This document shows, piece after piece, positions 52,719 through 63,506 of a DNA stretch of 64,000 nt. This DNA is from Astropecten irregularis (lineage: Eukaryota; Echinodermata; Asteroidea; Paxillosida; Astropectinidae), in NCBI GenBank assembly GCA_963971285.1, contig OZ020259.1:9672001-9736000 (forward strand), in the 5' to 3' direction. Under the pieces are notes generated by a model. It worked only from the letters and a program-made list of their open reading frames with translations. It did no database searches and was not told where the DNA came from. A program made the position numbers and the translations under genes. Every line of letters begins with the position of its first letter. Position 1 is the stretch's first letter.

Positions 52719-53475
52719 ATTGGGAAGAAAAGAAAGTTTAGTTGGCGAAGAGACAAAAGTTCAGAAGATGGCGAGAAGATAAAGAGTTCGCAAGACAAGA
52801 CAAAAGTTCGCAGATGACGAGTGAAGTGTTCGCAGGACAAAAGTTCGAAGAAGACAAGAGTTCAAAGATGAAGCGGAGATGAAATCAATTGAAAGTTCAC
52901 GAAAGAAGATCCCAGTTCCACGAAGTGAAAACGTTCCAGTGATCCGTGTAACGTTAGAGGCAGAACCCACTAGAAAGTAGAAGAAGACATCAGGAAGGAA
53001 GGCGACAGCTCCAACACCACTGCAGACTCCCGTGTGCACAAAGAAAGACGACTGAAACGACTGTAGGCCTACACCAAGGCAACTGCGACGACAAAAGAAA
53101 CAGGTGTGTCGAACGTGTAACGTTATGCGTACTCCACACAGACGAAGCCGGGTAGCAAGAAAAACTGGCAGGGAAACTTCAATGGGCGTCAGCAATCTCA
53201 ACGACAACTAATTTGGCCTAGTGCCGCTTAGAAGATCATAGATGGATACAGAGTCGATGACCAGGAACAGCGATGACCACTACGTACGTTACTAACGTCA
53301 GAGAAATTGACTGACAAAAACGTTTCAAACAGAAAAAACTGTCCGTTTGTATAAGAAAATGAATGCGGAATGCACACGACCGTAAAAACGGCAAAAAGTT
53401 CCTTCACCTCCGCAAAATAATCGAAGCCAAATTCGAAAGGATGAGACTTTGTTCAATTTTTTGAAGGAAGATATT
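52719..53475 (-). other. Ngaro 5' leader between A1 and Gag
   Basis: No convincing gene. Contains short repeated GACAAAAGTTCG-like words (about 52755-52860). A 148-aa open frame here lacks family features. Confidence 0.5.
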
Positions 53476-53985
53476 TGAAGCGAAATGGCTTCAAAGAAAA
53501 GCTGTGACAAAGTGACCAAAAAATTAACCAAGGCGCCAAAACTCTGCCAATAGGCACCAAGGTGCCTCTGATTGGCTGAAACTTTCCCACCATTGACCAA
53601 TCCTGCGCCTTGCTTGTTCCAACGCACTGATTGGTTGTTGGCCCCGATCCCAGGATCCCCCAGAATCATATAAATAGCTTCAAGTTGGAAAAACCCAACA
53701 GTCTGAAACAGCACGCTGCCGAATACACATTCACAGCGCATAAAACAGCGCGTTGTGTAACTGTACAAATTAATGATGTGTACAGTTAGATGCATACCCG
53801 ACTGTTAACGCACGTACGTGGCCTAATGGCTGCACAGCGTACTTTCAATACAGACTACTCAAAACATGGTTCTAACTGATTTCTGCCTTGCAACATGGAT
53901 TAAGCGGAGCTTCTGCAAGGAGGTAATGAACCAGACCATTGCTGAGTATAAAGCATTTGATCATTAATATGATAAAATGAATTAT
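53476..53985 (-). repeat. Ngaro split direct repeat A1 (510 bp)
   Basis: 5' terminal repeat, apparently identical to A2. Its outer end is GATAAAATGAATTAT followed by host CCTGTTG. Confidence 0.9.
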
Positions 53986-55339
53986 CCTGTTGTTGTTTTT
54001 GCTTCCACCGTGCAGTCAGTCTTTCCACAATTAATTGATAATCCCTTCCTTTCATGCTCTATAACTACCTTATCCAAAATCTCCTGTAACTGATCTCTTG
54101 AGTCACTTAAGAACACTGTGTCACTGTCATCTGCATAATCTTAGATTATTCGTATTGTAACCTCCTCACAAAACCCTTAAAATCTCTGATCTCTCTTAGA
54201 ATTGTTTCACTATATTAATTCAAATGGTCAGGTGACGATTACGCATCCTTGGCGTACTCCTCTTTATTTCTTTATGATTGCTGGTTCTATCCTCAATCCT
54301 TATGCTTACTGTTTGTTCCCATAACAAATTTCTTAGTTGTCACATATCTTTCCCGGTAATGTCTTAATGTTTACTGTTTTACTTTGTCAAACGCTTGACT
54401 ATAATCAATGAAACATAAATATATGTCCTCTTATTGCATTTCAATGGACCTTTTGCATGTTATTCGTAATGTACAAATTACATTCCTTGTTTCTGTATCT
54501 TGAATCCACTTTGCTCTTTTGCTGTTTCAGGTTTAATGCTCTTCCTTGCCCTCCACATGATAATTCTCAAAATGATTTTGCTGTCATGGCTCATGAAGCT
54601 CACCTTTCAATGAAGCTCACATTCTGTTGCAAGGGTTTTTTTGGTACTTGGTAGAGCTATAAAAATGGACTTGCTCCAATTTTCTGGGATCATACCACTA
54701 TCATAAATTTCATTTATCATTTCAAGTCTTCAAGTGCTACAATCATGTCCACCACCAAACTGTCTGGACCCGCTGCCTTGTTCCTTTTAGTATGTGCAAT
54801 GGCACAGCGGTTTTATCTTCTTGTGCATTAAGGTGTTTTTATCCATTTATCCATGTTTCTGTGGCTTGCTTACATTAAGCTTTTATTTTTTGATATTTTT
54901 GTATTTAAAACGTTCTTTGTTAGCAACCTTTTGATGTTTTTGCATGAGTTCAATGGTTTCTTTTATGTTTTGCTTCACTTTCTTGGGTATACATTATTTA
55001 GCTGCTGTAGTAACTGATTCTTGAAAGCAGTCCCAAGTTGACTTAGATTCTTCATTTTTAGCACTTCAAATCTATTCCTTACATCAATGTTATATTGGTT
55101 TCTAATGTCCTTATCATTCTGTATAAGATGTAACATGATATGTAATTGGGGAGATCATTGAGCCCTTTTCAGTTTGCTATTAGTTTTATCGCAATTTTAC
55201 ATATCACAGGATTATGGTAATTGCTACAATCTACCCCTGGCTAGTTTTTGGAGTATTTTATTGCATTTCTAAACCTTCTTGTAACTGTGATGTAATCAAT
55301 TTGATTTTGAAATTGCCCACCAGGACTTTTCCATGTCAG
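53986..55339 (-). pseudogene. RTE-like LINE, RT and endonuclease fragment right of the Ngaro
   Basis: On the minus strand: TWKSPGGQFQNQIDYITV (end of the AP-endonuclease domain, 55282-55335), NKAAGPDSLVVDMI (RT start, about 54770), FIDYSQAFDKV (RT motif A, about 54381-54415), YADDSDTVFLSDS (motif C, about 54126-54137) and GLSINCGKTDC next to the Ngaro. The frame is interrupted by stops and shifts, so it is decayed. The motif set fits RTE/BovB-like LINEs. It continues left of the Ngaro. Confidence 0.82.
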
Positions 55340-55348
55340 GCTACATCT

Positions 55349-56160
55349 TAGTCTTGATCCAAGACTGACATTATCGTTTGTCCCGCTTCGATAACACCGA
55401 TAGAGGGAGCTATAATCCAACGAACTCGCTGGCGCGGCCTGCAGCCACTGGTACCTGTGTCGCCGCTGGTCACGCGTGCCTGTGTATGCCTATGTCAGTC
55501 TTGGAGCAAATCTCCAAACGACCCGTGAAATTCCGAGGACATTCCAAGCATAGCTCGAATACCTGTTTTCTATGCACTAGCGCGCTGTGACGTATGAGTG
55601 TTATTGTGAATGAATGCATCTGGTAACTAGTGTTCTTGTAATGTTGTAATTGTGTTAAGTTAAATAATGCTATGAAGATTGCAGCGTATATGTAACGTGA
55701 TTTCATTCTCTCTTGTGCTACGGTTGTATCTGATGCCCTAGCATTTGCCGCCCAACAAAATTGGATATTTCTCAGTTTAAAATTTATCAGTCGACTGCTA
55801 TGAAATTGGCCCCCAACCACGGTGCTCTATGACTTGTTATGTATATCATGTGTATTACGCATCGACCATCGGGTGACCACTGTATGAAAACAATCTGCAC
55901 TATTGCGCTTGCGTGATTATTCTGATTCAAGATTGATCGAATTTAAATATATACATATTCAGCACCTCATACCATGCGGGGGGTCTTCACCTGGGCTATT
56001 GATTTGCCTCAAGACTGGCTTATTGGATTATAATGGCAAGCGTACCAGCGGCGGCACAGGTACCAGTGGCTGCAGGCCATCGAGTTCGTTGCAGTATAGC
56101 CCCCTCTATCGGAGTTATCGGAGCGGGACAAACGATAATGCCAGTCTTGGGTCAAGACTA
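55349..56160. mobile_element. MULE-like non-autonomous element with long inverted repeats
   Basis: 812 bp, ends TAGTCTTGATCCAAGACTG / inverse TAGTCTTGACCCAAGACTG, with the inverted similarity extending more than 100 bp (TTATCGTTTGTCCCGCT, CGATAGAGGG, GCAGCCACTGGTACCTGTG). Flanked by identical 9-bp GCTACATCT (55340-55348, 56161-56169). Long TIRs and a 9-bp duplication fit Mutator-like elements. No transposase. It interrupts the LINE endonuclease region. Confidence 0.82.
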
Positions 56161-56290
56161 GCTACATCTAGGATGATCCTTGAATCATGTGTTTGTAATG
56201 ACTTGGTTATTTGCTTCACACCATTTGGTCCAACTTTAACCTCGTTCATTTCTTGGTTCTAACCCATATTTTCCCACTTTATCACTATTT
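56161..56290 (-). pseudogene. RTE-like LINE, endonuclease remnant beyond the MULE-like element
   Basis: On the minus strand reads DKVGKYGLEPRNERG and CEANNQVITN-like residues, which correspond to the part of the endonuclease just before the TWKSP motif on the other side of the insertion. It ends near an ACCAAAGTATGATCAT word at about 56297. Confidence 0.65.
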
Positions 56291-57789
56291 TTTTTTACCA
56301 AAGTATGATCATATTTTTAAGAATCTATATTTGTCTCCATTCTCCAATCTGCTGTCCAAATGTTAAGAAAGGATTTTCCCTGCCTTGGTCCTTTTTCTGC
56401 AATATAATTAGCTTCCTGAAAATGTATGAATGAAAGAGATGAGTTGCACCTTGAATGCACCTCCAGTTCCTCAGTAAACACATTTTGTTTTTAATACAAA
56501 CATGAACCCATCTGGTGGACATTTACATTCATCAATTTCTTTGATTGTTTAGGAACATTATTTGTGGTTTTATGTTTTTGTTTTGCAATGATGGCTTTCC
56601 ATCATCTTGATTAGCAAAAGATGGGGATGTGGCATTGCAAAATCAATATCAGAATGGGATAACAGAAAAGAAGAGAGAAGAAAAGTAAAGACAAGAAACT
56701 AGAAAAACGAACACAGTACAATTAGAGTTTACAAACTAAATCCCATGGCAGTGCATTGACCTTTCTTTTGCGATGTCACAGCCCAAGTTTTTGCTAACTA
56801 CAATGGTGGAAAGTATGGAGAGCCATATAAGCCGGGCATAAAAAATAACCACAATTTGTTCCAAATTTGTTCACAATCCATGTATTTCATAAACATTGAA
56901 AGATATTGCTGAATGTAATGGAAACAGCACAAGCAATGATGGTATATTGTATTGTACAGGTATGGAAAGTTTGCAAAAATGTTAAATTTGGTCACACCGT
57001 CTTTTGGGAAGATGAAATAATGTGCAACATTTGGCCACCCATGCCAACCTCCAGTTAATGTTTGTAAACAAAAAAGGTCTATAAACAAATTACTGAAAGC
57101 TGTCAAAATAATTCCCAATTTTAAATGAAAAGAATGGTGTAAATTTAAACTGAGTTGAAGAGACAAATGGAGTATTAATATGAAACTAGATAATAATGAA
57201 GAGATGGTTCCTTATGTCTCATTTCAATAATTTGATGAAAAGTCATTATACTGCTGCTGCGAGTTATTGATAATTGACCAATCAAAACAAAGAATGATTC
57301 ATTGTTAGATTACTCAGGTAACAATCAATGAAATTATTCCGGTGACAGCTAACATTTGATGACAGTTGATTTTTATGCTTGTTTTTTCCTTCACTGTGCA
57401 TGTTTATATTCTTTTAAATATAAAAAGAATGAATACCTTCTGCAGTGTATGAAATATAAGAAATAATATTACAGTCATTTATTTTCTTTTTGAATTGTGG
57501 TGTTAGTATTAGTAATGCTCCACTCAATATGTATTAATCGACCAGGCACCAATATATGCATCAAAAGTCATAGAATCATTGGTTTATACATAGCAGAGTC
57601 ACACTGAATTGATGAATGTTTAAATGGTCACTACCAGAGTATCATGGTCATCTGGTTTAAAAGATTGATCTCTGCTTGAAATTTTGTGAAGAAGAATACA
57701 ATCGAGATGATGAAAATACTTTTCAATAATCAAAACATGATTTGTATGTTTAAGTAACGATGATTATATTGATCTTTTTCTTGCTATAG
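56291..57789. other. BMP intron 1, distal part
   Basis: No gene recognised. The intron ends with the acceptor TTTTTCTTGCTATAG at 57789. Confidence 0.5.
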
Positions 57790-57985
57790 TTCAGTACAAG
57801 GAGAGAGCTGTTGCTAAGCATGGTCCTCATCGCTATCATTTTGATTTGAATCGCATTCCTGACGAGGAGACAGTTACTGCGGCAGAATTACGAGTCTTTC
57901 GCTACAGCACAAGTCATTCAGATGGTAATGGGACATACAGGATCAACATCTACCAAGTTATACCTCAAGATAATGAAAGTGGAAG
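57790..57985 (+). CDS. BMP5/6/7/8-like ligand, coding exon 2
   Basis: 196 nt between TTGCTATAG and GGAAG|GTATAT. Joined to exon 1 (one base plus TT) it reads QYKERAVAKHGPHRYHFDLN, then RIPDEETVTAAELRVFRYS and YRINIYQVIPQDN: the propeptide stretch 'F-D-L-S-x-IPxGExVTAAEFRIYK' of BMP5-8. The NGT at the H-S-D-G-N-G-T segment is a possible N-glycosylation site. It ends in phase 2. Confidence 0.93.
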
Positions 57986-58139
57986 GTATATTTACATCTT
58001 AAATCTCAATTTGTTTACGTAATAATACTTTTTTAACAGGACGTCGCAGCTATATTAAAATAATGCCAAAGTTAATTGTTTCTTTCATATGAGAATGGAT
58101 TGGAAAAAGTCCACAAATATTAATTGGGGTCACCACAAA

Positions 58140-58240
58140 TGTAGGGCTGGAAAGCTCAGTTGGTAGAGCTCCTGTATGGTGTTTAGGAGGTTGCTGGTTT
58201 GAATCCCTCTCCTGTCAATTTTTCTTTGTTCACTTTTTAA
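58140..58240 (+). mobile_element. tRNA-derived SINE copy
   Basis: GGGCTGGAAAGCTCAGTTGG (A-box) and GCTGGTTTGAATCCCTCT (B-box) are followed by GTCAATTTTTCTTTGTTCAC, the same tail as at 63580-63615 and, inverted, 63240-63275. The enlarged anticodon loop shows that it is not a functional tRNA. Confidence 0.75.
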
Positions 58241-58266
58241 ATGCATTGTAGTTAGAAATCTTTCAA

Positions 58267-58422
58267 TAGCGCTCCGCACTAACGCTAAAAATAGCACCGG
58301 ATCTCAGACAAACATTGCAACCATGCAAACGTGTGCGTATGCGCGTCCATGTACTCTACGCATGTGAGACAATGTTTGTCTGACAGCCGGGGATTTTGTG
58401 ATGTCGTTAGTGCGGAGCGCTA
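58267..58422. mobile_element. 156-bp MITE with TAGCGCTCCGCACTAACG ends
   Basis: Perfect 18-bp terminal inverted repeats, flanked by TTCAA on both sides (58262-58266 and 58423-58427). A second inverted pair (CAGACAAACATTG / CAATGTTTGTCTG) is nested inside, so nearly the whole element can fold. Confidence 0.85.
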
Positions 58423-61400
58423 TTCAACAGGGATGACTGAATTAATGTGTATGTCTCTCCAGATGATTACTACTTCTGAGTAATTTGCCTACGTTAATAT
58501 GTGTAACTGCAAACCAAAAGCCTAAATTTTGGCTCTTTTAAGGTTTTGGGATTGGTGTACATGGTGTAGATTATTCTCACTGTGGTTGGAAGGGCATGTA
58601 ACGATGTATGATATCATTGAATAAATGAATGATGTGCAGTTATGATGCAGAATGCAGAATTATGTGTTGTTAAACCAAACAAGAATTGTTCACAATTCTG
58701 GTTCCCAAGTCAAGTCTATTAGTGAAAATGAATAGGCTAAACAAACCAAGGTATAGCTACATGTACCTATGAGTAAATCCTGCTGGCTATGGCAAATTAT
58801 ATGAAAAATGTATATGAATTGTCATTATTTTGTTGCCGCAATCTGTTGACTTTTACACAGTTTGTTTTCATTTTGATCTCATCAAATTTAAAGAATCATA
58901 TGGGCAATTCCACGGTAACGTAACCTGTTAAGTGACTTTGACCTATTCCTTGATCAATCATTCTTGAAAGACTCCAATTTAAAAATGTCTTATTGGAATC
59001 AGTAAGTATACCAAGTAGGTTCCTTGAAATGCATGCAATTATGCAAAGAAGAGGTAAATTACGTTACAAAATTTCCCCAAACCACGGAAATGCCCATATG
59101 GCCCATGACTTTATTGTCTGTATATTATCAATCATTTATTGCAATTTGTGCCATCAATTTTCTGTTACTATAGCTTTTAATAGGAAATTATGTTTTTGGA
59201 ATATATGTTTGAGTGCACTTCAATTTCAGTTATTGTAGGATTATGCTGAGTTCCAAAAAAATGAGTAGACTAGAACATAAAATTGTCAAACATGTTTGTT
59301 TATTATAAAAAGGGCCATTTATAAGAAGGAATGGCATGATATTGTGATTTACTGGTATGTAATGCATTGACTGCTACCTTCCCTCATAACACATTGATTG
59401 ATGTGTATAATGCAGGCACTCACATTATGACATCTTGTTATTCAGGATGGCAACATCATTACAGCAACATTCCATCTGGCTTGTTTTCAAGGAATCATTA
59501 TATTGAAGGAACCATGTCATCCTATAAGATGTTGAATTCCAGAGATACATGTAGGGCTTAATAAATCACACAATAGAAATACATGTATCTAGTCATGTAC
59601 ATGTATCATGTGAAGACACTTGCTTATGATTAATGAAAACTTTTCTCAGGATGGCAGGATCAGTTGTTATGCTTGGTATGGATGGAAGAAAGATGTTACT
59701 CTCCCTGGAGGCCTGGGTGTATCCTCTCTTGCTAGTTTCAAGATAAATCCTTCAGTAGATGAGCTGCTGTGTTTATTCTGTGGTTGTGACTTACAACATT
59801 TTTGACACAAAATAAATGTCAAAATGTGTTAACATGGCTCATTTGTGGAAGCTTACATTAATTGGCTAAAGTGTAAATTATGAATGGGCCATGCAGTGCA
59901 CATTATAATGATTGCATCTATATAGTGTTTGTCTCATGTACTCATAAAGCAATGACTATAACTCTAATAATGTGGGTAATCTCCTAAGATGATGATTTAA
60001 GGTAATAATGCTTACAGCAGAGTTGGAGGTCTCAAGGCTAGCCCCGACCTTGAGGCAAGACTCAAGTTCCATTTTGCTTGGCCTTGGCCTTGACCACAGA
60101 GCCATTTGGTCTTGATTATGTGGTTGAAGCTGGCTGGAAGCCACCCATTTTCCCCAATTTAAAATGTGTTATTTAAAAACAATATTTCCAAATATAAACT
60201 TTTCAAAACTACAGCATTTGAGCAAAACTGCGCTATGCCAGTCCTATAGCATGGTATGTTTATTTTGTTGCACACAATCCCTATTGATGAATATACATCT
60301 ACATGTACAGTGCATGTATATGAAACTGACTCTTCGTTATATTCAGTGGTTGGATTGCTCTATAAAGGCAGCTATCAGGTAGCATATTTAATTTAATGCT
60401 ATAGTTAAGGATTGGTCATGGTCTTAAGCATTATTGTTCAGTTTTTGGTCTGAAAGTTAAATGTTTCTAAATGTCATATATTTAACAATCAATGCATCTG
60501 TTGAATATGTCCCTTTGAAATTGTGTCATATTCGGAAAAAAACTGCATCAAAATGCAAGAGTTAATTTTTATTACAGAATTTGAAACACATTGAAAACAT
60601 GCACAGCGTTCCATACAAAACCGCAAACTGTTGATAATTGTTTTCCCCAAAACATGAAGCTTGATTTTAATGAAAATTGTGCAGGTATGTCTTACACAAA
60701 CAATTTCCTTAAAAGTATAACAAAACACACATAAAATTGATTATTGATGTACATGTGCATACATAGAATAGACAACTTGCTTGAACATTTTACTCCCCCC
60801 CCCCAATAATCTTTTGAAGCCAAGTTTCTGGAGTGCATTTTGCAGTCAGGTTGTCTCCATTTCAATTTTCTTCAGTGAGAATAAGCTTAAAGCGTGCAGT
60901 TCAACAACTCTACAGACATGAAACAGTTAAAAAAGGGATGTACAATAAGCTGAAGACCTTTATGATGTACTTTATCAGTGCTGTGAGACTCGAGTCCGGT
61001 CTCGGACTCGATCTCGATACCGATTTTGCTGGACTTGGTCTTGGACTTCGACTTGAAGGTTCATTACTTGGTCTCGGACACAGGCTCTGTGACTTGATGA
61101 CTCAGGCAGAGTCTGGCTCAAACCGGCTAATTTGACCAGTTTTTGTTTATGTGCCAAATTTTATTTCTACTGCAAAATCTGTAGCTTTTTGCAATGTCAA
61201 AAGAAGACTTCATAATACAATTTAACCTACTTTTAAAAACCAGTAATACATGACAAACCACAACTGATAAACAACTCTTGATCGAGATGGGTCTTTATAA
61301 CAAAATAAAATGAATAAAAGGGTTAAGTTTTCAGTTAGACTTTTACAAAAAGGGTCCACACCGTATGTAAAGGGCTTCTTGCTGCACGCTTGCAAATTTC

Positions 61401-61668
61401 AACTTTTTTCATGAGATTCTCAACTTTGGTAAAGCCTCCATTCAATTATTTAGTAACAGCAACACTCTTAAAAATGGTGAAAAATGTAACCATTTTTACC
61501 CAACATTGGTGAAAATACTATAAATCCAATAGACCCGATGTTTTCAATGTGAAGTACCCTTCAATTTCTCCAAACCTTTGTATTTATTTCAAGTAAACTA
61601 CAATTATTGCAAAAGAGGGCAGTTTTCAAATGAGCACTCCATTTCTACTTTCCGGTACTTAAGTTTCA

Positions 61669-61820
61669 GGGGTCGATTTCACCAAACTCTTTGTAACTTA
61701 CTATCAATCGTAGGCCTTATCGGTGCATTGCAGCCCTACGTGGGATAGGCCCCCTACGATGGGTTATCCTTCGTAACTCGAGTTACGATCGATCGCAGGG
61801 CTTTGTGAAATCGACTGCCG
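61669..61820. mobile_element. Short MITE with GTCGATTTCAC ends
   Basis: Left GGGGTCGATTTCACCAAAC and inverse of the right end GCAGTCGATTTCACAAAGC. Inner stems AGTTACGA/TCGTAACT and CCTACG/CGTAGG. About 150 bp, non-coding. Confidence 0.65.
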
Positions 61821-62371
61821 GTCTCTCTACTAATTTCTAAGCTGTTTTGATTTGAACCAGTAATATTTAAACTTGTTGTCTTTGTCGTTTAAAAAAACAC
61901 AGGAAAAATTTGTGTGACTTAGATTTATTTTTGTTTATGTATATTATGCGTGCCGGACTCGGTAGGACTGGACTCGGACTTGGTCTAGGACTGACCGGAC
62001 TCAGACACAGCACTGTACTTTGTTACTTGAATGCATACATCATCTACTTGGTTAGCTGTATTTTAACTTTATTTAACTTGAAAGCTGCAATAAATTTATG
62101 ATTCAATCTCTAATTACTCATGTTGAAAAATATTTAAGAAACATAAAGTAGTATAGTTGGAATTTGGAATAGGTGGAGTGGACTCACTGTATACTGGTTA
62201 ACAAACACAGTGCAGGATATGTTTTGTACACAAAAGTTGGGATTCAAGGATGATGTTTGGTATAGAAGTGTTTGTTATGGCTGCAGCATTATGTACCGAT
62301 TCATATGTAACAATAACCAATTAAATCATGTCAGATGTGTGAAGTAATTGTGGATGTGTTTCTTTGTTTAG

Positions 62372-62520
62372 ATCCAAGTCCATGGCGTACCTGGACGGGC
62401 AGGTGGTTGGGAATGATGATCATGGATGGTTGGTATTTGACATCACTATGGCTAGTTCAACATGGAGAACATTTCCACGTGCAAATATGGGCATGCAAGT
62501 GACAGTGGAAACATTGAATG
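62372..62520 (+). CDS. BMP5/6/7/8-like ligand, coding exon 3
   Basis: 149 nt between TTTGTTTAG and TTGAATG|GTTTGT. Reads SKSMAYLDGQVVGNDDHGW, LVFDITMASSTWRTFPRAN and MGMQVTVETLNG, matching the BMP5-8 'D-x-R-x-x-W-x-x-EGWLVFDIT ... NxGLQLxVETxDG' block. It ends in phase 1. The remaining exons, with the RXXR cleavage site and the seven-cysteine ligand domain, must be right of the window. Confidence 0.93.
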
Positions 62521-62744
62521 GTTTGTGCTTTTATCAAGATTATAGATGTAGTGTTATTCATTTATGGCTATTGGTATGTTCACACAAGAAGCTAACTTAG
62601 CTTATTTATTTATTTCTCCAACAAGTTTACTTTGTTACATTTAGATGTACTGTGTAGCACTGTATTTGTTTGTAGGTTGGGATGGAAAATATTAACATCA
62701 TTATTAAAGTAGGATTTGAAGCTTTGCATGGTGGAAATCACGTA

Positions 62745-62926
62745 ATAAGGAAAGATTTGCGGAGACACCATGTATAAACACTTTATAGATACACCCACGC
62801 ACACACTCCCCGAGGACGGCTAGAGTACACTGGCCGGAATGTAGAGATCCAACTTCTCACCGGTTCTTTTCAGAACCACACATCTATAAAGAGTTTATAC
62901 ATGGTGTCTCCGCAAACCTTTCCTTA
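62745..62926. repeat. Inverted-repeat element with 47-bp arms
   Basis: Left arm 62745-62791 and the inverse of 62880-62926 agree at all but about two bases (ATAAGGAAAGATTTGCGGAG; ACACCATGTATAAAC). The 88-bp centre ends in a histone-type stem-loop. Confidence 0.8.
62862..62880 (+). other. Histone-mRNA-type 3' stem-loop sequence
   Basis: GGTTCT-TTTC-AGAACC-ACA: 6-bp stem, 4-base loop and the 3' ACA. It matches the SLBP-binding consensus GGYYYU-UHUH-ARRRCC-AC. No histone ORF is recognisable upstream; the preceding GAGTACACTGGCCG is only weakly like a histone H2A coding segment. Confidence 0.5.
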
Positions 62927-62941
62927 TCAAAATCATTGCTC

Positions 62942-62988
62942 ACTCACCAAATAGATTGATGTGGCCTACATCAATTTATTTGGTGAGT
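62942..62988. repeat. Near-perfect palindrome
   Basis: ACTCACCAAATAGATTGATG pairs with CATCAATTTATTTGGTGAGT around a GGCC-containing centre: a stem of about 21 bp. Probably a very short MITE or remnant. Confidence 0.7.
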
Positions 62989-63239
62989 AAGCCCTGATTT
63001 TGATCTTTTCCATACCATCTTATAATCACGATGCTACGCAGTTTCTCCAGTTTCACGTGTTTGCATATATACACTTACTTGTTGGCCTACTTAACTTTCA
63101 AGCTGTTATGTCGTTGAAATAAAAGCCAGGACAGCTCTGCGATGCTAGCCAATGGCGGAAGGATGTTTGTGACCTCTGAACACACTGTACTGACTGCAGT
63201 TAGCAGTTGTGAAACAGTGCATCAAATTCCCACTGTGAT

Positions 63240-63310
63240 GTTTTAGTCATTGAAAAGTGAACAAAGAAAAATTTACTGGAGTGGGATTCGAACGCTGGTG
63301 GTGACCCCAA
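63240..63310 (-). mobile_element. SINE 3' part, inverted copy
   Basis: On the minus strand GCGTTCGAATCCCACTCCAG (B-box) is followed by AAATTTTTCTTTGTTCACTT and TTCAATGACT, the tail of the SINE at 63507-63615. The pair is in opposite orientation, about 260 bp apart. Confidence 0.7.
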
Positions 63311-63506
63311 TAGTCAACTATCTTTGTTCGTTTGACAGTCAGAAGCCATGAAACCACACACACACCGCCATTCCCCAAGGATCGTTTCAATGATACACGC
63401 AGCAATGCTGCAACCTGGGAACGGCACATGGGGGATCACTCAAAGAGGATAATGCTTCCGACTGCCAAACAAACAAATATAGGTGACTTTTGGGGTCACC
63501 ACCAGC

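Larger units (their letters stand above)
46000..53985 (-). mobile_element. Complete Ngaro-type (DIRS-order) tyrosine-recombinase retrotransposon
   Basis: An 8-kb unit in the intron of the BMP gene and inside a LINE. Order on the minus strand: A1 (53985-53476), Gag, RT/RNase H, tyrosine recombinase, SGNH hydrolase, B1 (48273-47420), A2 (47424-46915), B2 (46853-46000). This A1-ORFs-B1-A2-B2 split-direct-repeat layout defines the PAT/Ngaro groups, and the hydrolase points to Ngaro (established knowledge). There is no DDE integrase, no LTR and no target duplication. All ORFs are open and repeat pairs look identical, so the copy is young and may be competent. Confidence 0.94.
57986..62371. other. 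BMP intron 2
   Basis: 4.4 kb with a SINE copy, two MITEs and several degenerate GGACTCGG-type repeats (60020-60130, 60985-61125, 61948-62010). Acceptor TTTGTTTAG at 62371. No further exon is seen. Confidence 0.65.

Noticed and set aside
52761..53207. 148-residue minus-strand frame before the Ngaro Gag
   Set aside because: Cys/Phe/Leu-rich without zinc-finger spacing. It lies in the leader with repeated GACAAAAGTTCG words, so it is probably chance.
58140..58220. tRNA gene
   Set aside because: A- and B-boxes are present, but the anticodon arm has an enlarged loop and the sequence recurs with a common non-tRNA tail, so it is a SINE.
62700..62900. Histone H2A gene fragment
   Set aside because: The stem-loop is convincing, but the upstream sequence does not translate into histone residues in any frame. 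The weak nucleotide similarity is not enough.
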